A stretch of DNA of 64,000 nucleotides from positions 51,186,465 through 51,250,464 of the forward strand of contig OU015530.1 of the NCBI GenBank assembly GCA_907165065.1. The letters run 5' to 3'. Position numbers and translations under genes: made by a program. This stretch comes from Caprimulgus europaeus (Eukaryota; Chordata; Aves; Caprimulgiformes; Caprimulgidae). This document shows, in pieces, positions 1-11,261 of this stretch (its first letter is position 1; each line of letters opens with the position of its first letter). The notes under the pieces are model-generated. The model searched no databases. It was not told where the DNA came from and saw only the letters and a list, made by a program, of their open reading frames with translations.

Positions 1-1181
1 GCAGGTGTACAGTGTTTGAGGTGAACATGTGTTAACTACAAAAATAACGGGCTTTGCCTTTCGTAGGTGTACAAGTGTACTGTTCACAATGTGCTTATAC
101 TTACCCGGGTGGAAATAAATAGTAGGGAGGTTCAGTGTCATTGAATAATACTGCTGTGTATCATCTCTGTCCAAACTGTCAATGTAAGCCAGCACAGTAA
201 AGTTTAGAACATTGTCCCTGTCTCTCCTACTTGTCCCTTTTTATGAGCAGCAGAGTACAGAGGGGTGCCAGAGATCTTTTAGGGTTTCTAATACCCCCAG
301 TAGGCCTTCCTGCGTTCGTGACTCCAGCTGACTTACGTCATAAAATCACCCTAGTATGTTTGATACATAGACTTAAACATATTGGTGAGTTTCTTTATTT
401 GTTTGTACAAAATGCTTGTAAAAGAAAATCAGAAATCTATGGTGCATAGGTACTAGTTGTCCAAATATTTTTTAATACTTTAAATTTTGATGGGAGGAAG
501 CACTCTTTTATTTGTAACACCTATGGTAATTTGATATGCCTTACCATTGAGTAGTTGCATTACTAATCCCTTCAGATAATGATTTGTGTTTTAACTGAAA
601 GATAGTAACTATGATGAGTTAGTTGGGGTTTAGTAGTTTAAACCAAGGAAAAAAAGATAGTTACTCAGCATCATGAAAAACACATGTGGAACTAATGCAT
701 TTAAAGAATACATGTTTTTCATGAGATACTTTTCTTTTTGAAGAAAAGACTAGCAAAGTAAAGTTTACCGTAGCTATAGAGTATATTATACCTTCCATTG
801 AAAAGAGCAAAATGATGGAATTTTCTGCTTACTTAAATTTAATAGCATGTTTCACTTAAAAAACTTTTTTATTTGTGTCTTACTGTTATTTCCTTGCCTC
901 AAAAAAACTCAACCCAAAACCAAAAAACTGCGGAAGTTGCATGTAGATTTCAGTCTTGCCACATGAAATTTGTGTCTGGAAATAGCTGGATTTTCAGTGA
1001 CTATAAGTTCTGTCAAAATTAATCAGCTTTAGGAATGACTGTAATAAAGAAATCTCCTATATTTACTGTTTTGTTAGGAGCTTAGTTTTATTTGATGGTG
1101 ATGTTATGATTCTTAATTTTTTTCCTCCTTCAATTTTTAAAGGACTGTTCCATTCTGATTTGTGTTTTGTACGACTTTCAG
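1..1181 (+). other. PAXIP1: PAXIP1 intron, partial
   Basis: AT-rich sequence ending in the acceptor at 1181. I looked for the preceding BRCT5 beta1 exon here and saw none. No repeat family is recognised. Confidence 0.7.
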
Positions 1182-1350
1182 AAACTCTATATCCTTGGAG
1201 GTGAAGTAGCTGAATCTGCCCAGAAATGCACCCATCTAATTGCCAGTAAAGTGACCCGAACTGTGAAGTTCCTGACAGCAATTTCTATAGTCAAGCACAT
1301 AGTAACTCCAGAGTGGTTAGAAGAGTGTTTCAAATGCCAGAAATTTGTTG
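1182..1350 (+). CDS. PAXIP1: PAXIP1 exon a: BRCT5 core
   Basis: Encodes 56 codons plus one base, [12 protein letters not shown] through CFKCQKFV. The acceptor is a pyrimidine-rich tract ending TTTCAG at 1181 and the donor is G|GTAAGT at 1351. The frame starts at phase 0 and ends one base into an Asp codon. It carries the BRCT Gly-Gly, the Ser-Lys-Val-Thr phosphate-pocket region and the conserved Trp of TPEWLEEC. I could not find the preceding exon in 1-1166, so it should lie outside the window. Confidence 0.95.
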
Positions 1351-4300
1351 GTAAGTTAAAACTAGTATCAACTCCTGTAGTAAACATAAGGTTTTAAGTA
1401 TGTGAAGATGGCATGCATATTTAAATACACTTCGTTGTTTTGACTTATGAATTTAGTATCTCCTGCCAGTTTTCTAAAGAGTTGAGCTTTGAAAGCAGAG
1501 ATTTAAATTCTATAGCAAATCTGACAAGCATAGCTCATAACTTATCCTTCTCAAGAAGGACAGGGAGCTGCTTGAGAGAGTCCAGCGAAGAGCCACCAAA
1601 ATGATTAAGGGAGTGGAACATCTCCCTTATGAGGAAAGGCTGAGGGAGCTGGGGCTCTTTAGCTTGGAGAAGAGGAGACTGAGGGGGGACCTGATTAATG
1701 TTTATAAATATTTGAATGGTGAGTGTCAGGAGGATGGGGCCAGGCTCTTCACAGTAACGACCGATGATAGGACAAGGGGTAATGGGTGTAAGCTGGGACA
1801 CAGGAGGTTCCGCTTAAATTTGAGAAAACTTCTTTACAGTAAGGGTGACAGAGCACTGGAACAGGCTGCCCAGGGAGGTTGTGGAGTCTCCTTCTCTGGA
1901 GACATTCAAGACCCGCCTGGACGCCTTCCTGTGCGAACTCATCTAGGTGTTCCTGCTCCGGCAGGGGGATTGGACTGGATGATCTTTCGAGGTCCCTTCC
2001 AATCCCTAATATTCTGTGATTCTGTGATTCTGTGTAACTTATGTTCAAAGAATTGTACTAGTAGCAAGTTTGTATTTCACTTGAGGTAGAAGGTTATATT
2101 GGTATTGTTGAATAAAGCTGTTCTAAGAAGTGATGTATTTTTTTTAAGTTCTCTTTCAGCAGAACTTTTTGCTTCATTTATTTTTAATCTGATTTAATGC
2201 AATTTCTTTGCATTAAATGAAGTAAAAAAAATACTTTAAAAGTTTGCTTTAGGATGGTTAAATGGTTATTAAGCATTGTATTTCTTTTTCATGTAGACAC
2301 TTGCAGATTTTAACCTATGGTTACATTACTTTTTAGGTCCCAATTGTTTTTGGTTTCAATAGCTTTTCTAGAATATAAGTTGTAAAGCACTAAGCCACTG
2401 TGGAGAATACATACAAAAATAACATATAAATAACTGAAGTTAATTAGTCTAGTACTGTAACTTTGTTGGAAGATACCAACTTTGTGGTTACAATGCTTTT
2501 CTGCTAATAGCTGAAAATAGATGGTATTGGTCCGTTTGACAAGGATGTTGAATCTGAAGAAGATCTTTTCAAAGGCTGATTATTTCTTTTATGATTGTTT
2601 TATGCTTTTTATATAATTTTTTTGTAAGGAGCAGGTATGTAACTGCTGCATAAACATCACAAAGACTTAAATCTATGGATAATTAACCAGTAAACCAACA
2701 AACATTTTTATAAATCTGGAGAAGGCAACTTGCTTGGTTCAGCAGTAGTGGAGTGAGAAATCAATACATTTGAAAGCTATTAGAAGGTAAAGAAGGTCTG
2801 GGGATTTAGAAGGATGACTGTTTTGATCTAGAACTTGAAGTACTTGTCTACTGAAATTCAGTAGATTTGTTGCTAATGAGCTACCTTCACTTTTTGTGTG
2901 TAATACAATGATGGAAAATATGGCAGTTGTTGAGAAAAATTGTCCTACTCTGTTTTTTGGAAGACTATTAACACCATCTCTTGCAGGTTGTCAAAATTAT
3001 TCTTGGAAAGACAAGTTTGTTCTCTATATAAATTTTTTTTGTTCTTTAAACGTAGATGTTTTTATTTAAATCTGATTTAGAAACATGTTTGACAGCTTCT
3101 TGTGGAAGGATGAAGTTAAGACTGAAATTCTATCCCTAATAAAAAAAAGAAAAAACAGCTAAATAACAGAACAGGGGAAACAAATGGAAAGTTTGCTCTG
3201 TTAAGGCTGTGTGAGGAGTTGAAGACTGTTTCTGGACTCCCATAGGTAGTCACAGTGATCTTAACTTTAATTGTTCTGCTCCTTTTTTTGTAGAGGCTGA
3301 ACAAATAAAAGTTTGTAAGTTCCTCCAGTAAGTTAGGAAAAGGGACTTCATAGAACAGTGGTTGTTGCTAGATACACAAGTGTAAAATACACAGTTTTAT
3401 TCTCCAGGTAATTGTGGTTCACCCTTGTAAGGCACCTAATAAAACACAGTATTATAATCATGTCAAAATTAATGAGTATTTACCATTTAGAGACACTCTG
3501 CTACCATTATTCTCTGATCACATTAGATCCTGGGTTACGTGGATGTTTGTCTTGTGTGCGTTACATCATCGGTCTTTCTTTTTCAGATGAGCAGAACTTT
3601 GTGCTCAGAGATGCTGAAGCTGAGGTGCTGTTCTGCTTTAGCTTAGAGGAGTCTCTAAAGAGAGCACAAGTAGCTCCACTGTTCAAGGTATGCACTTTAA
3701 AAGGGCATTTAAATACTTGGAGCTTTTCAACCTAATTTTTTCAGCATTGAAACTACAGCTTTTGTAGCTGAGGACAATAAAAAGAGGAGCATATAACATG
3801 AAGCATTTATCAAATTTAATTTTTTACTTTATGCTTAGTTCCTGCCTAAGTATTGCTGGGGTGGATCTAAGCCCTTGAGTGACTGGATCCTGTAGATGTG
3901 AACAAAACACGCTCAGTATGTGCTCAGTATAATTAACAGTGTTTGTTCCCTTACAAAATTTAGAACATTGTTCCATTATTTGTAAAATGCCACTTATGGA
4001 AGGGACTTTTTTTTTTTTTTTAACGCCAGCATCGTAGTCAAAGCACTTGCCCTTAAAAATGGGAGTCTGGGAGTGAGTTTGCACTTCAGTCTCAGGGAAT
4101 TCTGGTCTGATTCTCCTTGAAGAGTGCACTTACCACTAGGCTGTTTGCAACAGTGGTGCAAGATGATTTTCATGCCTCTGGTTAAAATTATGTGACAGCT
4201 CAGAGAGGTATCTGAAGATCCGTGTTGCTAGAGATTCTTCAGGCTAACTGAGTTTGAGACTCTTTATTGAGGCAAACCGCCTAAAAAGGGTATTTTTACA

Positions 4301-5912
4301 ACCTGTAATAAGTAAGTTTCTATGTCCTTTATTAAGTCAAAATACTACATTTCAGTCAGTTTTGCAGTCTCAGTTGCAAGGTGGTTTTTATTCCTAACTA
4401 GTAAACAGAGATAATCTACTTTATGATTTGATCACCTGTATCAGTCTCGGTCAAGTAATAGGATAACTTTTGTCAGGAAGAAATAAATTGACAACTAATT
4501 AAAAGCTGAAAGTTCTTTTGCAACACTTGAGACATCCCTGTGCTTGAAGAAGCAAGGAGCATCGTTGTTCTTCCATGTCCCACCAAGCTGCAGTTACCTT
4601 TTTTAAAATTTTTTGAATCATTGTTTAACCAGTGATCATGTGAATGTTTCCTGGTTGTTATTTTACAGGTGTTGGATTAGTCACACTTAAGCTGTTCAAA
4701 TTTATCAAAATTATGGATTTACCCCTCCAGGGAAAGCATCAGTGCTATTTAAGGACAACTCATCAGCTGATGAATTCGTTACCATAAGTTGTGATATCTA
4801 ACACCAGCTTACAAAACCTGCCCCATGATTGTGTGAGAGAAGAGTCACATGATAATAAAGCCTAATGGGTTGCAGAAATCTGCTAATAAAATAATGTTCC
4901 TTCTTTTCTCTTTTTAGGGAAAATATTTTTACATTACACCTGGAATTTGTCCCAGTCTTTCCACCATGAAAGCTATTGTGGAATGTGCAGGAGGAAAAGT
5001 ATTATCTAAGCAACCTTCTTTTCGAAAACTCATGGAGCATAAGCAGAATAAAGTGTGTATAGTTTTGCTTTCTAAAATTCACTGGTAATATCTTACCGAG
5101 TTATTCTGATCTTACGATTAGTTTCTTTTCATTTAGAGTTTGCCGGAGATAATCTTGATTTCCTGTGAAAATGACCTTCATTTATGTCGAGAATATTTCG
5201 CAAGAGGCATAGGTATGTGTAAGTTATCAATGTAATTTGAACAGTATAGCTGTTGGTTTGATCTTTTTAAAAAATACTGTTATTTTACAAGTACAGACAT
5301 CTTTTGAAGCTTGCAGGTAGTCATAGAGGCATACATGGTCTATCCTGGAAACCATGGAGAAATCTGAGCCAGCTGTTTGCTGGGTATTTCCCACAGAGGT
5401 ATTTTATAGCCAGGTCACCATAAGTCTCTGAAAGGGTAAACCTGAACTTGTGGCTTCAGTCCTGCCTGAGGCAAGATTACTGACTCAGTGTTCATCAAGC
5501 TAATTAAAGATTTGGAGTTTTTCACTTTAGCTGTTTTTCCTGCAGCATAGAACCCCAAGACAGGCTGTAGTTATTAACAAAAGATGTGCATGGGGAAAGT
5601 CTTCTATTTGTGGTGTGAAGCGTGTGGTGGCTGACTAAGGCCCTGGTAGCAGTGGGGCGATGCTCCCTTATGCCTTTGTGTGAAGAGCAGAAAGGTACAG
5701 GATGGCCCCTCCTGATGCACATGCAGGATGAGGAAGGATGTCCTTGTTGGGTGTAAACTGTATGCTTGTTTTTGATATTTTCAGATGTCCACAATGCTGA
5801 ATTTGTCCTGACTGGGGTACTTACTCAAACACTGGATTATGAATCATATCCTTTTCGTGTAAAAGCTGGTATAAAAGCACTTTGTGCAAGCTGGTGTAAA
5901 AGCTTTATGTAA
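1182..5912 (+). CDS. PAXIP1: PAXIP1 (PTIP), C-terminal five coding exons (partial gene)
   Basis: Joining 1182-1350, 3587-3687, 4918-5052, 5137-5212 and 5785-5912 gives an open frame of 202 codons ending in TAA. All junctions are GT-AG and phases agree (split Asp codons at the first and fourth junctions). The protein begins [12 protein letters not shown], inside BRCT5 with its Gly-Gly turn and the TPEWLEEC tryptophan helix, and runs through BRCT6 ([57 protein letters not shown]). Known for the family: PTIP is a nuclear six-BRCT protein of the KMT2C/KMT2D H3K4 methyltransferase complex, and its last BRCT pair binds phosphorylated H2AX at DNA breaks. Earlier exons lie left of the window. The odd part is the end. 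After ESY I recall the human protein stopping at KFN, whereas here the frame continues for 20 different residues. Identity is very secure; the exact C-terminus is not. Confidence 0.95.
1538..1545. repeat. Target-site duplication (left) of the PAXIP1-intron CR1
   Basis: TAACTTAT, repeated exactly at 2035-2042 directly after the last CR1 octamer. Confidence 0.8.
1546..2034 (+). mobile_element. CR1 LINE, 5'-truncated, in PAXIP1 intron
   Basis: Carries the 3' end of CR1 ORF2 ([41 protein letters not shown]), then the CR1 3' UTR and three ATTCTGTG octamers at 2011-2034. The 8-bp sequence TAACTTAT occurs immediately before (1538-1545) and after (2035-2042) the element, a perfect target-site duplication. 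Nearly identical to the copy at 30278-30833, but a two-base loss around 1829-1832 breaks the frame relative to that copy. Transcription of PAXIP1 reads it in sense orientation. Confidence 0.95.
3587..3687 (+). CDS. PAXIP1: PAXIP1 exon b: BRCT5-BRCT6 linker
   Basis: The acceptor is TTTTTCAG ending at 3586 and the donor is AAG|GTATGC at 3688. It completes the split Asp and encodes [20 protein letters not shown] and then the helix ending PLFK. It ends at phase 0. Confidence 0.95.
3688..4917 (+). other. PAXIP1: PAXIP1 intron, no recognisable insert
   Basis: GT-AG intron. It contains a short T-run near 4007-4021 and nothing else I can name. Confidence 0.85.
4918..5052 (+). CDS. PAXIP1: PAXIP1 exon c: start of BRCT6
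   Basis: The acceptor is TTCTCTTTTTAG ending at 4917 and the donor is AAA|GTGTGT at 5053. Its 45 codons run from [14 protein letters not shown] to MEHKQNK, containing the BRCT beta1-alpha1 segment and the VECAGGKV glycine turn. Phase 0 at both ends. Confidence 0.95.
5137..5212 (+). CDS. PAXIP1: PAXIP1 exon d: BRCT6 core
   Basis: The acceptor is CATTTAG ending at 5136 and the donor is G|GTATGT at 5213. Encodes [20 protein letters not shown] and FARGI plus the first base of an Asp codon. The intron before it is only 84 nt (5053-5136). Confidence 0.95.
5785..5912 (+). CDS. PAXIP1: PAXIP1 last coding exon, with altered C-terminal tail
   Basis: The acceptor is TGATATTTTCAG ending at 5784. It completes Asp and encodes [20 protein letters not shown], then Tyr, then [20 protein letters not shown] and TAA at 5910-5912. 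The part up to Tyr (5849) is canonical BRCT6. The last 20 codons come from a short imperfect tandem repeat (5858-5920) built from GTAAAAGC-like units. A weak GT donor inside this tract could remove it by splicing into an unseen exon, so the stop position is provisional. Confidence 0.8.
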
Positions 5913-6830
5913 AAGCACTTCACTGCTTTGGGAAATGTTGTTTACTAAAATACTTTATTTATTAAGAACTAATTGTTTATAATTTTTTAGGATGTGTAAT
6001 GCTTACTTGATAGGAGGGTAGTTCAACACCCAGAAACATAGCTTAAATTCAAAGTGGAATTATTTCTTGGTAGGAAATACTTCAACAGAGGTGGGAAGCA
6101 GGGTTGTCAGAAAGTAACAGTAGTAGAATATTAAGCAACAGGAAAAAAAACTTGTCACTAAAGAAAATATTTGTTACAAGTTACTTGCAGATAAGGAAAT
6201 GGCTCTTTACTGAAGAGATTGTAAACCCTGTTTGATAAATGCAGTGGAGGGACCAGTAAGGGTTCTATGTCTTTATGCATGTTTTTTATGTAAGTTCTAT
6301 TTTGTAGTCATTTCTTAAAGTTGTTCTTTCTTAACAATCGTACATATAAATTTACTTGATCGATAGTAAAATGCCTTATTGCTTCGGACTGCTTGGAGCA
6401 TTAAATCTAGCTGTTCAGCCATTGTACAAAGCAACTAAAACTTCCTGTGGATGCTGTTTTCCAGCTGTTTTCCTAGAGATGATGAGCAGTTTAAAGCAGG
6501 AAAGCAAAAATAAACTGCATCTTTTTTAGGATGTGTAATTTTATTATGCTGAAACATAATTTACTATGTTTTGTATTATACTACCATTTTAAAGAGCCCA
6601 CTTTAGCTATCATGATTAGCCCGTTTTTAAACATTTTAACGTAAATGATGGTACTTCAGCCAAAAGTGTAATTTGGATGTAAAAATAAAAGGGCTTGCTA
6701 TCTATTAAATTATGAACGTTGAAGATGAAAATGTTTTGTACTTTATTTTTATTTCTTATACTCTATTTTCTTTTATATTGATATTTTGCCCACATTTTAA
6801 ATAAATGTACTTTTAAATGTTTTACTCTAT
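5913..6830 (+). other. PAXIP1: Probable PAXIP1 3' UTR
   Basis: AT-rich, repeat-free sequence directly after the stop codon. AATAAA signals lie at 6509-6514, 6684-6689 and 6800-6805; the last is followed by a T- and GTGG-rich stretch at about 6823-6855 and looks best. A further AATAAA is at 7106-7111. The true cleavage site cannot be chosen from sequence alone. Confidence 0.5.
6800..6805 (+). terminator. Candidate PAXIP1 polyadenylation signal
   Basis: Canonical AATAAA in an AT-rich context, with a GT/T-rich element 25-45 nt downstream as expected for cleavage and polyadenylation. The competing signals at 6509, 6684 and 7106 make the choice uncertain. Confidence 0.4.
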
Positions 6831-9599
6831 ATTTTAGTGGTGGTTTATTTTTTTGAATACTGTGCATCAATGGCACTCCGGTAAGAGTAAATTACTCAAA
6901 TCTTTTTCCAAGCAATGTAAAATTATTTTGAGCTTATTTTACCAGGTATGTTTTAATATATGAAATCCCAGTGATTTAAGGGGAAATCATTGTAAATGTG
7001 TATATGTGTTTTTACTGCGGCAAAGAAATAACTTGAAAGCAGGAGAAACTATGAACTCGCATATTACACTGTTGTGATAATTTTTGTTTGTATAGTGTTT
7101 TACTAAATAAATATTAAAAACCAATATCCCAAATCTACATTCACTTGTATTTCCTAATACACACACAGTTCTAATAATAATCTGACTTCACCATTTTTAT
7201 CAGTGTAGATTCTAGCAGATGAAAAATTAATCCTAAAAGCATTTATTCTTTGATCAGTAAGCCATTAAACTCTGGTTTTATGAGTCTGATTGCAGATAAT
7301 TACTTATCAATACAGCATTAAGTGTATTACAGCACCCTGTGAAACCTTCACAAAATAATTCAAAATACAAGATTAAAAAATACTTTTACTAGTAGTTTAT
7401 GCTATTTTTTTTCAAACATTTTGTATTGTTATGCTGAACCATTTTACAGAGAAACTTTTACAAATACACTATCATCAAACTGAGATAAGCTGCTATTTTT
7501 AGCTTACACAGAGTTTTCTATGGAGAAATTATTAATTTCCAATCTCTCTTTTAGTGCTGTGGCTTAAATTGTAAATCCAGTTGATACCTGACCGCTATTT
7601 CTGTTGCCTTTCTTCCCGCGCCTCAGTTCAACAGAGTGCTTAAGCAAATGGCAGATTCGAGCTGTGTGAGTAAAGTGGGAGTAAACTGCAAGATGAGTGA
7701 AGTCCCATGGAGGTCAGGACCACGTCTGGTCCCTGTCGTTGCTGGCTCTGGGTTTCCTCAGGGCTCTGGATTTACTCCTGTGTTTGATGTTTCTGTTGTC
7801 AGCAATCAGGGGCTACATGATGGTAACAAGAATGGTAAAATTTCAGCGTGACTTTTGGTAAAGTGACAAAATGTACTAAATGAGAATGTTGTATTTTGGC
7901 TCAGGATGGTTTTGGATGCATTAGAGGTTAAAAAGGTATGGTACAGGCTGGGAGAAAATGGTACTTTTCACCAAATGCCGTTCAGTTGTAACGGCAGTTA
8001 AGTGATTTTTCTCAGTGTGATGTTCACCTCTCCATAATACAGTTTCCTCTTCATTGTAAAACAGATTAAGAAAGTCTTTAACATGTAGACCCAAGGTTGA
8101 AAGTTGATGGCAACATTTTATGCTTTAACTTTTCAAAATAGTAAAAAACCAAAACAAAACAGAGGAGCTGCAGTGGGAATTAGTTGTGCAAATTATTAAA
8201 TTTTCAGACATGTAGTCTTGGCAAGTTTGAGCTCCATTTACTGTCAATGGAGAGAGGGGGGGTGGGGGAGAGAGAGAGAGAGAGAGAGTATCTCTAAAAC
8301 CTGACTTTGTTAATGACCCCTGCAGAGGCCCCGTCTCTTTAACAGTTTAGCAGACTACTTCAGTAATGTACATCTTTTAGAACATTGAAAATAGGTGAGA
8401 TGAATCCCACCTAAAGAACTTCAGTAATGCTTTGCATAAATACTATTTTTCTAATGGAGGAAAAAGTACACCTTTTTTTTTTTTTTCTTCCCTCCAGATA
8501 CACTTCAGAATGTGTAATACTGAAATTAGCTGAATCTGTGTTAATCACTGTATGGCTTGAGACTTTCTTCATCACACTAGTTACTAGGTTGCAGAAAGTT
8601 TTTGGATGCCTTTTCTTTCAAAAGAAATATTAGCTGTTGTAGCTTTTGGACTTTTGAAAATGTTGTGATACACAAAACCTCTTACCTTGAATAAATACTT
8701 TCTACCTGTCATGCATTCAGCATATCTTCTGTATGCCTTAAAAATGAACACTGGTTTCAAAGAGATACACACATGTAATAAGTCAGCGGCAGTTTAACTG
8801 TGCGTGAAATCAAACACAGGGCATAGGAATTTGCAGGACTGGGTTCAAAAAGCTAACCAGACCTGCTAAAACAGCTTTCTGCAGAATGAAACTTAACACT
8901 GAGGGAGGAGAGGCAGGGAGAAACCAAATTTGAATGTTTTTGTGTGTTCAGTGCATTTATGCCTCACTAAGAGTTCTCACCTTTTTTTTAGGATTAACTT
9001 CCATGTTTTCCACAACCAAGCAGTGTTAAGGATATAGCACACCTTTGCCAAAGACTACTAGAGTTAAGAGACGTGTGAACACAATAGCATCTGAAAGGTA
9101 AATTTCCTTATGAAAACTCTCCAAAATGCTGTCAGATAATGCATAGAGAAGCTTGAAGAAAACTGAACGCAATGATGGAACAAATGAACCCCGTGGGAAA
9201 CGTGAGTGGTAATGCATCTGTTTCATCATCAGTGAAGACAGTGTGTTTATTTAGCCAACATCAAGTATGACTGATTTGATTAACCTTTACATTAGAGTAA
9301 AAAACAGAACCTGCCAAGAAATAGTCTTTCAAGAACCACAGGAGCTGTCCAGAGCCAACTGGCTTGCACAGATGTTACTGTGCGTGATTAGCGATAGAGA
9401 AAGGATTTGGTGAGCTGTGCTGATACTAGATTGGTGTTATGAACATGCTGCTCTTCTGGTGGAAGGTTATAGCACTTAAGTGTCTTACTTGATCCTCTCT
9501 CCTGTACTCAGGAAAAAATAAATAACCTTTCATGTTGTTGTTTAGTTGCTTGCAGAAGCAGTAGGTGCATGATAAAAGCTTGTGTTAGGTGCGTAATGG
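6831..9599. other. Intergenic, no gene seen
   Basis: AT-rich sequence downstream of PAXIP1. Short open frames such as the one at 7636-7851 have no recognisable similarity or splice context. The only structured element is the GA-rich tract near 8250-8288. A short duplicated GTGTTAGGTG motif lies near 9573-9612, just before the next CR1. Confidence 0.6.
8250..8288. repeat. GA/G-rich simple repeat
   Basis: A purine tract of AGAGAGGGGGGG then a run of about ten GA dinucleotides. Purely low-complexity DNA. Confidence 0.9.
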
Positions 9600-11261
9600 G
9601 TGTTAGGTGTGTAATATAAGCTTCGTGCCACACTGCCCAGGTCGTAAATAGCAAAGGAAGGGTCTGGGAGAACGAAGAACCCCACTGTAGGAGAAGATCA
9701 GGTTCGGGACCACCTGAGGAACCTGAAGGTGCACAAGTCCATGGGACCTGATGGGATGCATCTGTGGGTCCTGAGGGAACTGGTGGATGAAGTTGCAAAG
9801 CCACTATCCGTCATATTTAAAAAGTCCTGGCAGTCTGGTGAAGTTCCTGCAGACTGGAAAAGGGGGAACATAACCCCTGTTTTTGAAAAGGGAAACGAGA
9901 AAGATCGAGGGAACTACAGGCTGGTCAGTCTCACCTCAGAGCAGATGCTCCTAGAAACTGTGCTAAGGCACATGGAGAATGAGAAGGTGAATGGTGACAA
10001 CCAGCATGGCTTCACCAAGGGCAAATCATGCCTGACCAATCTGGTGGCCTTTTATGCCAGGGTTACAGCAGTGGTGGATAAGGCTAAAGCAACTGATGTC
10101 ATCTACCTGGACTTGTGCGAGGCGTTTGACACCATCCTGCATGACATCCTTGTCTCCAAATTGGAAGCACGTGGGTTTGATGGATGGAACACTCAGTGGA
10201 TAAGGAACTGGCTGGATGGTCACACTTTAAGAGTTGTTGTTGACGACTCAGTGTCTGAGTGGAAACTGGTGACAAGTGGTGTCCCTCAAGGGTTGGTACT
10301 GGGACTGGTGCTCTTCAACATCTTTGTCAGTGACATGGACAGGGGGATTGAGTGCACCCTCAGCAAGTTTGCCGACAATACCAGGCTGAGTAGTGTGGTT
10401 GACACGCTGGAGGGACAGGATGCCATCCAGAGGGACCTTGACAGGCTTGAGAGGTGGGCTGTGCTAACCTCATGAAGTTCAACAAGGCCGAGTACAAGGT
10501 CCTGCATCTGGGTCGGGGCAGTCCTAAGCACAAACACAGGCTGGGCGATGAATGGATTGAGACCAGCTCTGAAGAGAAGGACTTGGGAGTGGTGGTAGAT
10601 GAGAAGCTCAACATGAGCCGGCAATGTGCACTTGCAGCCTGGAAGGCCAATAACTGTATCCTGGGCTGCATCAAGAGAAGCGTGGCCAGCAGGTCGAGGG
10701 AGGTGATTCTCCCTCTGTACTCTGCTCTCGTGAGGCCCCACCTGGAGCACTGTGTCCAGTTCTGGAGCCTCCAACACAAGAAAGACGTGGACCAGTTAGA
10801 ATGAGTCCAGAGGAGGCCACGAGGATGATCCGAGGGCTGGAGCACCTCTCCTACGAGGACAGGCTGAGAGAGCTGGGGCTGTTCAGCCTGGAAAAGAGAC
10901 GGCTCCAGGGAGATCTTATAGCGGCCTTCCAGTACCTGAAGGGGACCTACAAAAAAGCTGGGGAAGGACATTTTACAAGGGCAGTTAATGACAGAACAAG
11001 GGGAAATGGCTTTAAGCTGGAAGAGGGGAGGTTTAGATAAGATATTAGGAAGAAATTCTTTACTGTGGCGGTGGTGAGACACTGGCCCAGGTTGCCCAGA
11101 GAAGCTGTGGCTGCTCCTCCCTGGAAGTGTTCAAGGCCAGGCTGGATGAGGCTTTGAGCAACCTGGTCTAGTGGAAGGTGTCCCTGCTCATGGCAGGGGG
11201 GTTGGAACTGGATGAGCTTTAAGGTGCCTTCCAACCCAAACCATTCCGTGATCCTATGATT
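9600..11261 (+). mobile_element. CR1 LINE with long ORF2 remnant (reverse transcriptase)
   Basis: The longest CR1 here. The frame at 9729-10475 encodes the reverse transcriptase core: [79 protein letters not shown] and FADNTRLSS. The catalytic box is FADN (10368-10379) where CR1 normally has FADD, so the second Asp is lost. Upstream, WENEEP near 9667-9682 is shifted out of frame, and the thumb/C-terminal part continues in other frames (10454-10804, then 10801-11040). It ends in degraded octamers ATTCCGTG and ATCCTATG near 11243-11260. Frameshifted and dead. The 5' boundary is approximate. Confidence 0.93.

Larger units (their letters stand above)
1351..3586 (+). other. PAXIP1: PAXIP1 intron containing a CR1 insertion
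   Basis: Bounded by the GT donor at 1351 and the AG at 3586. Apart from the CR1 at 1546-2034 it is AT-rich unique-looking sequence. Confidence 0.9.

Noticed and set aside
1601-2089. 162-residue frame in the PAXIP1 intron as a possible extra exon
   Set aside because: It is CR1 ORF2 C-terminus with a frameshift, bounded by a target-site duplication, with no splice sites joining PAXIP1.
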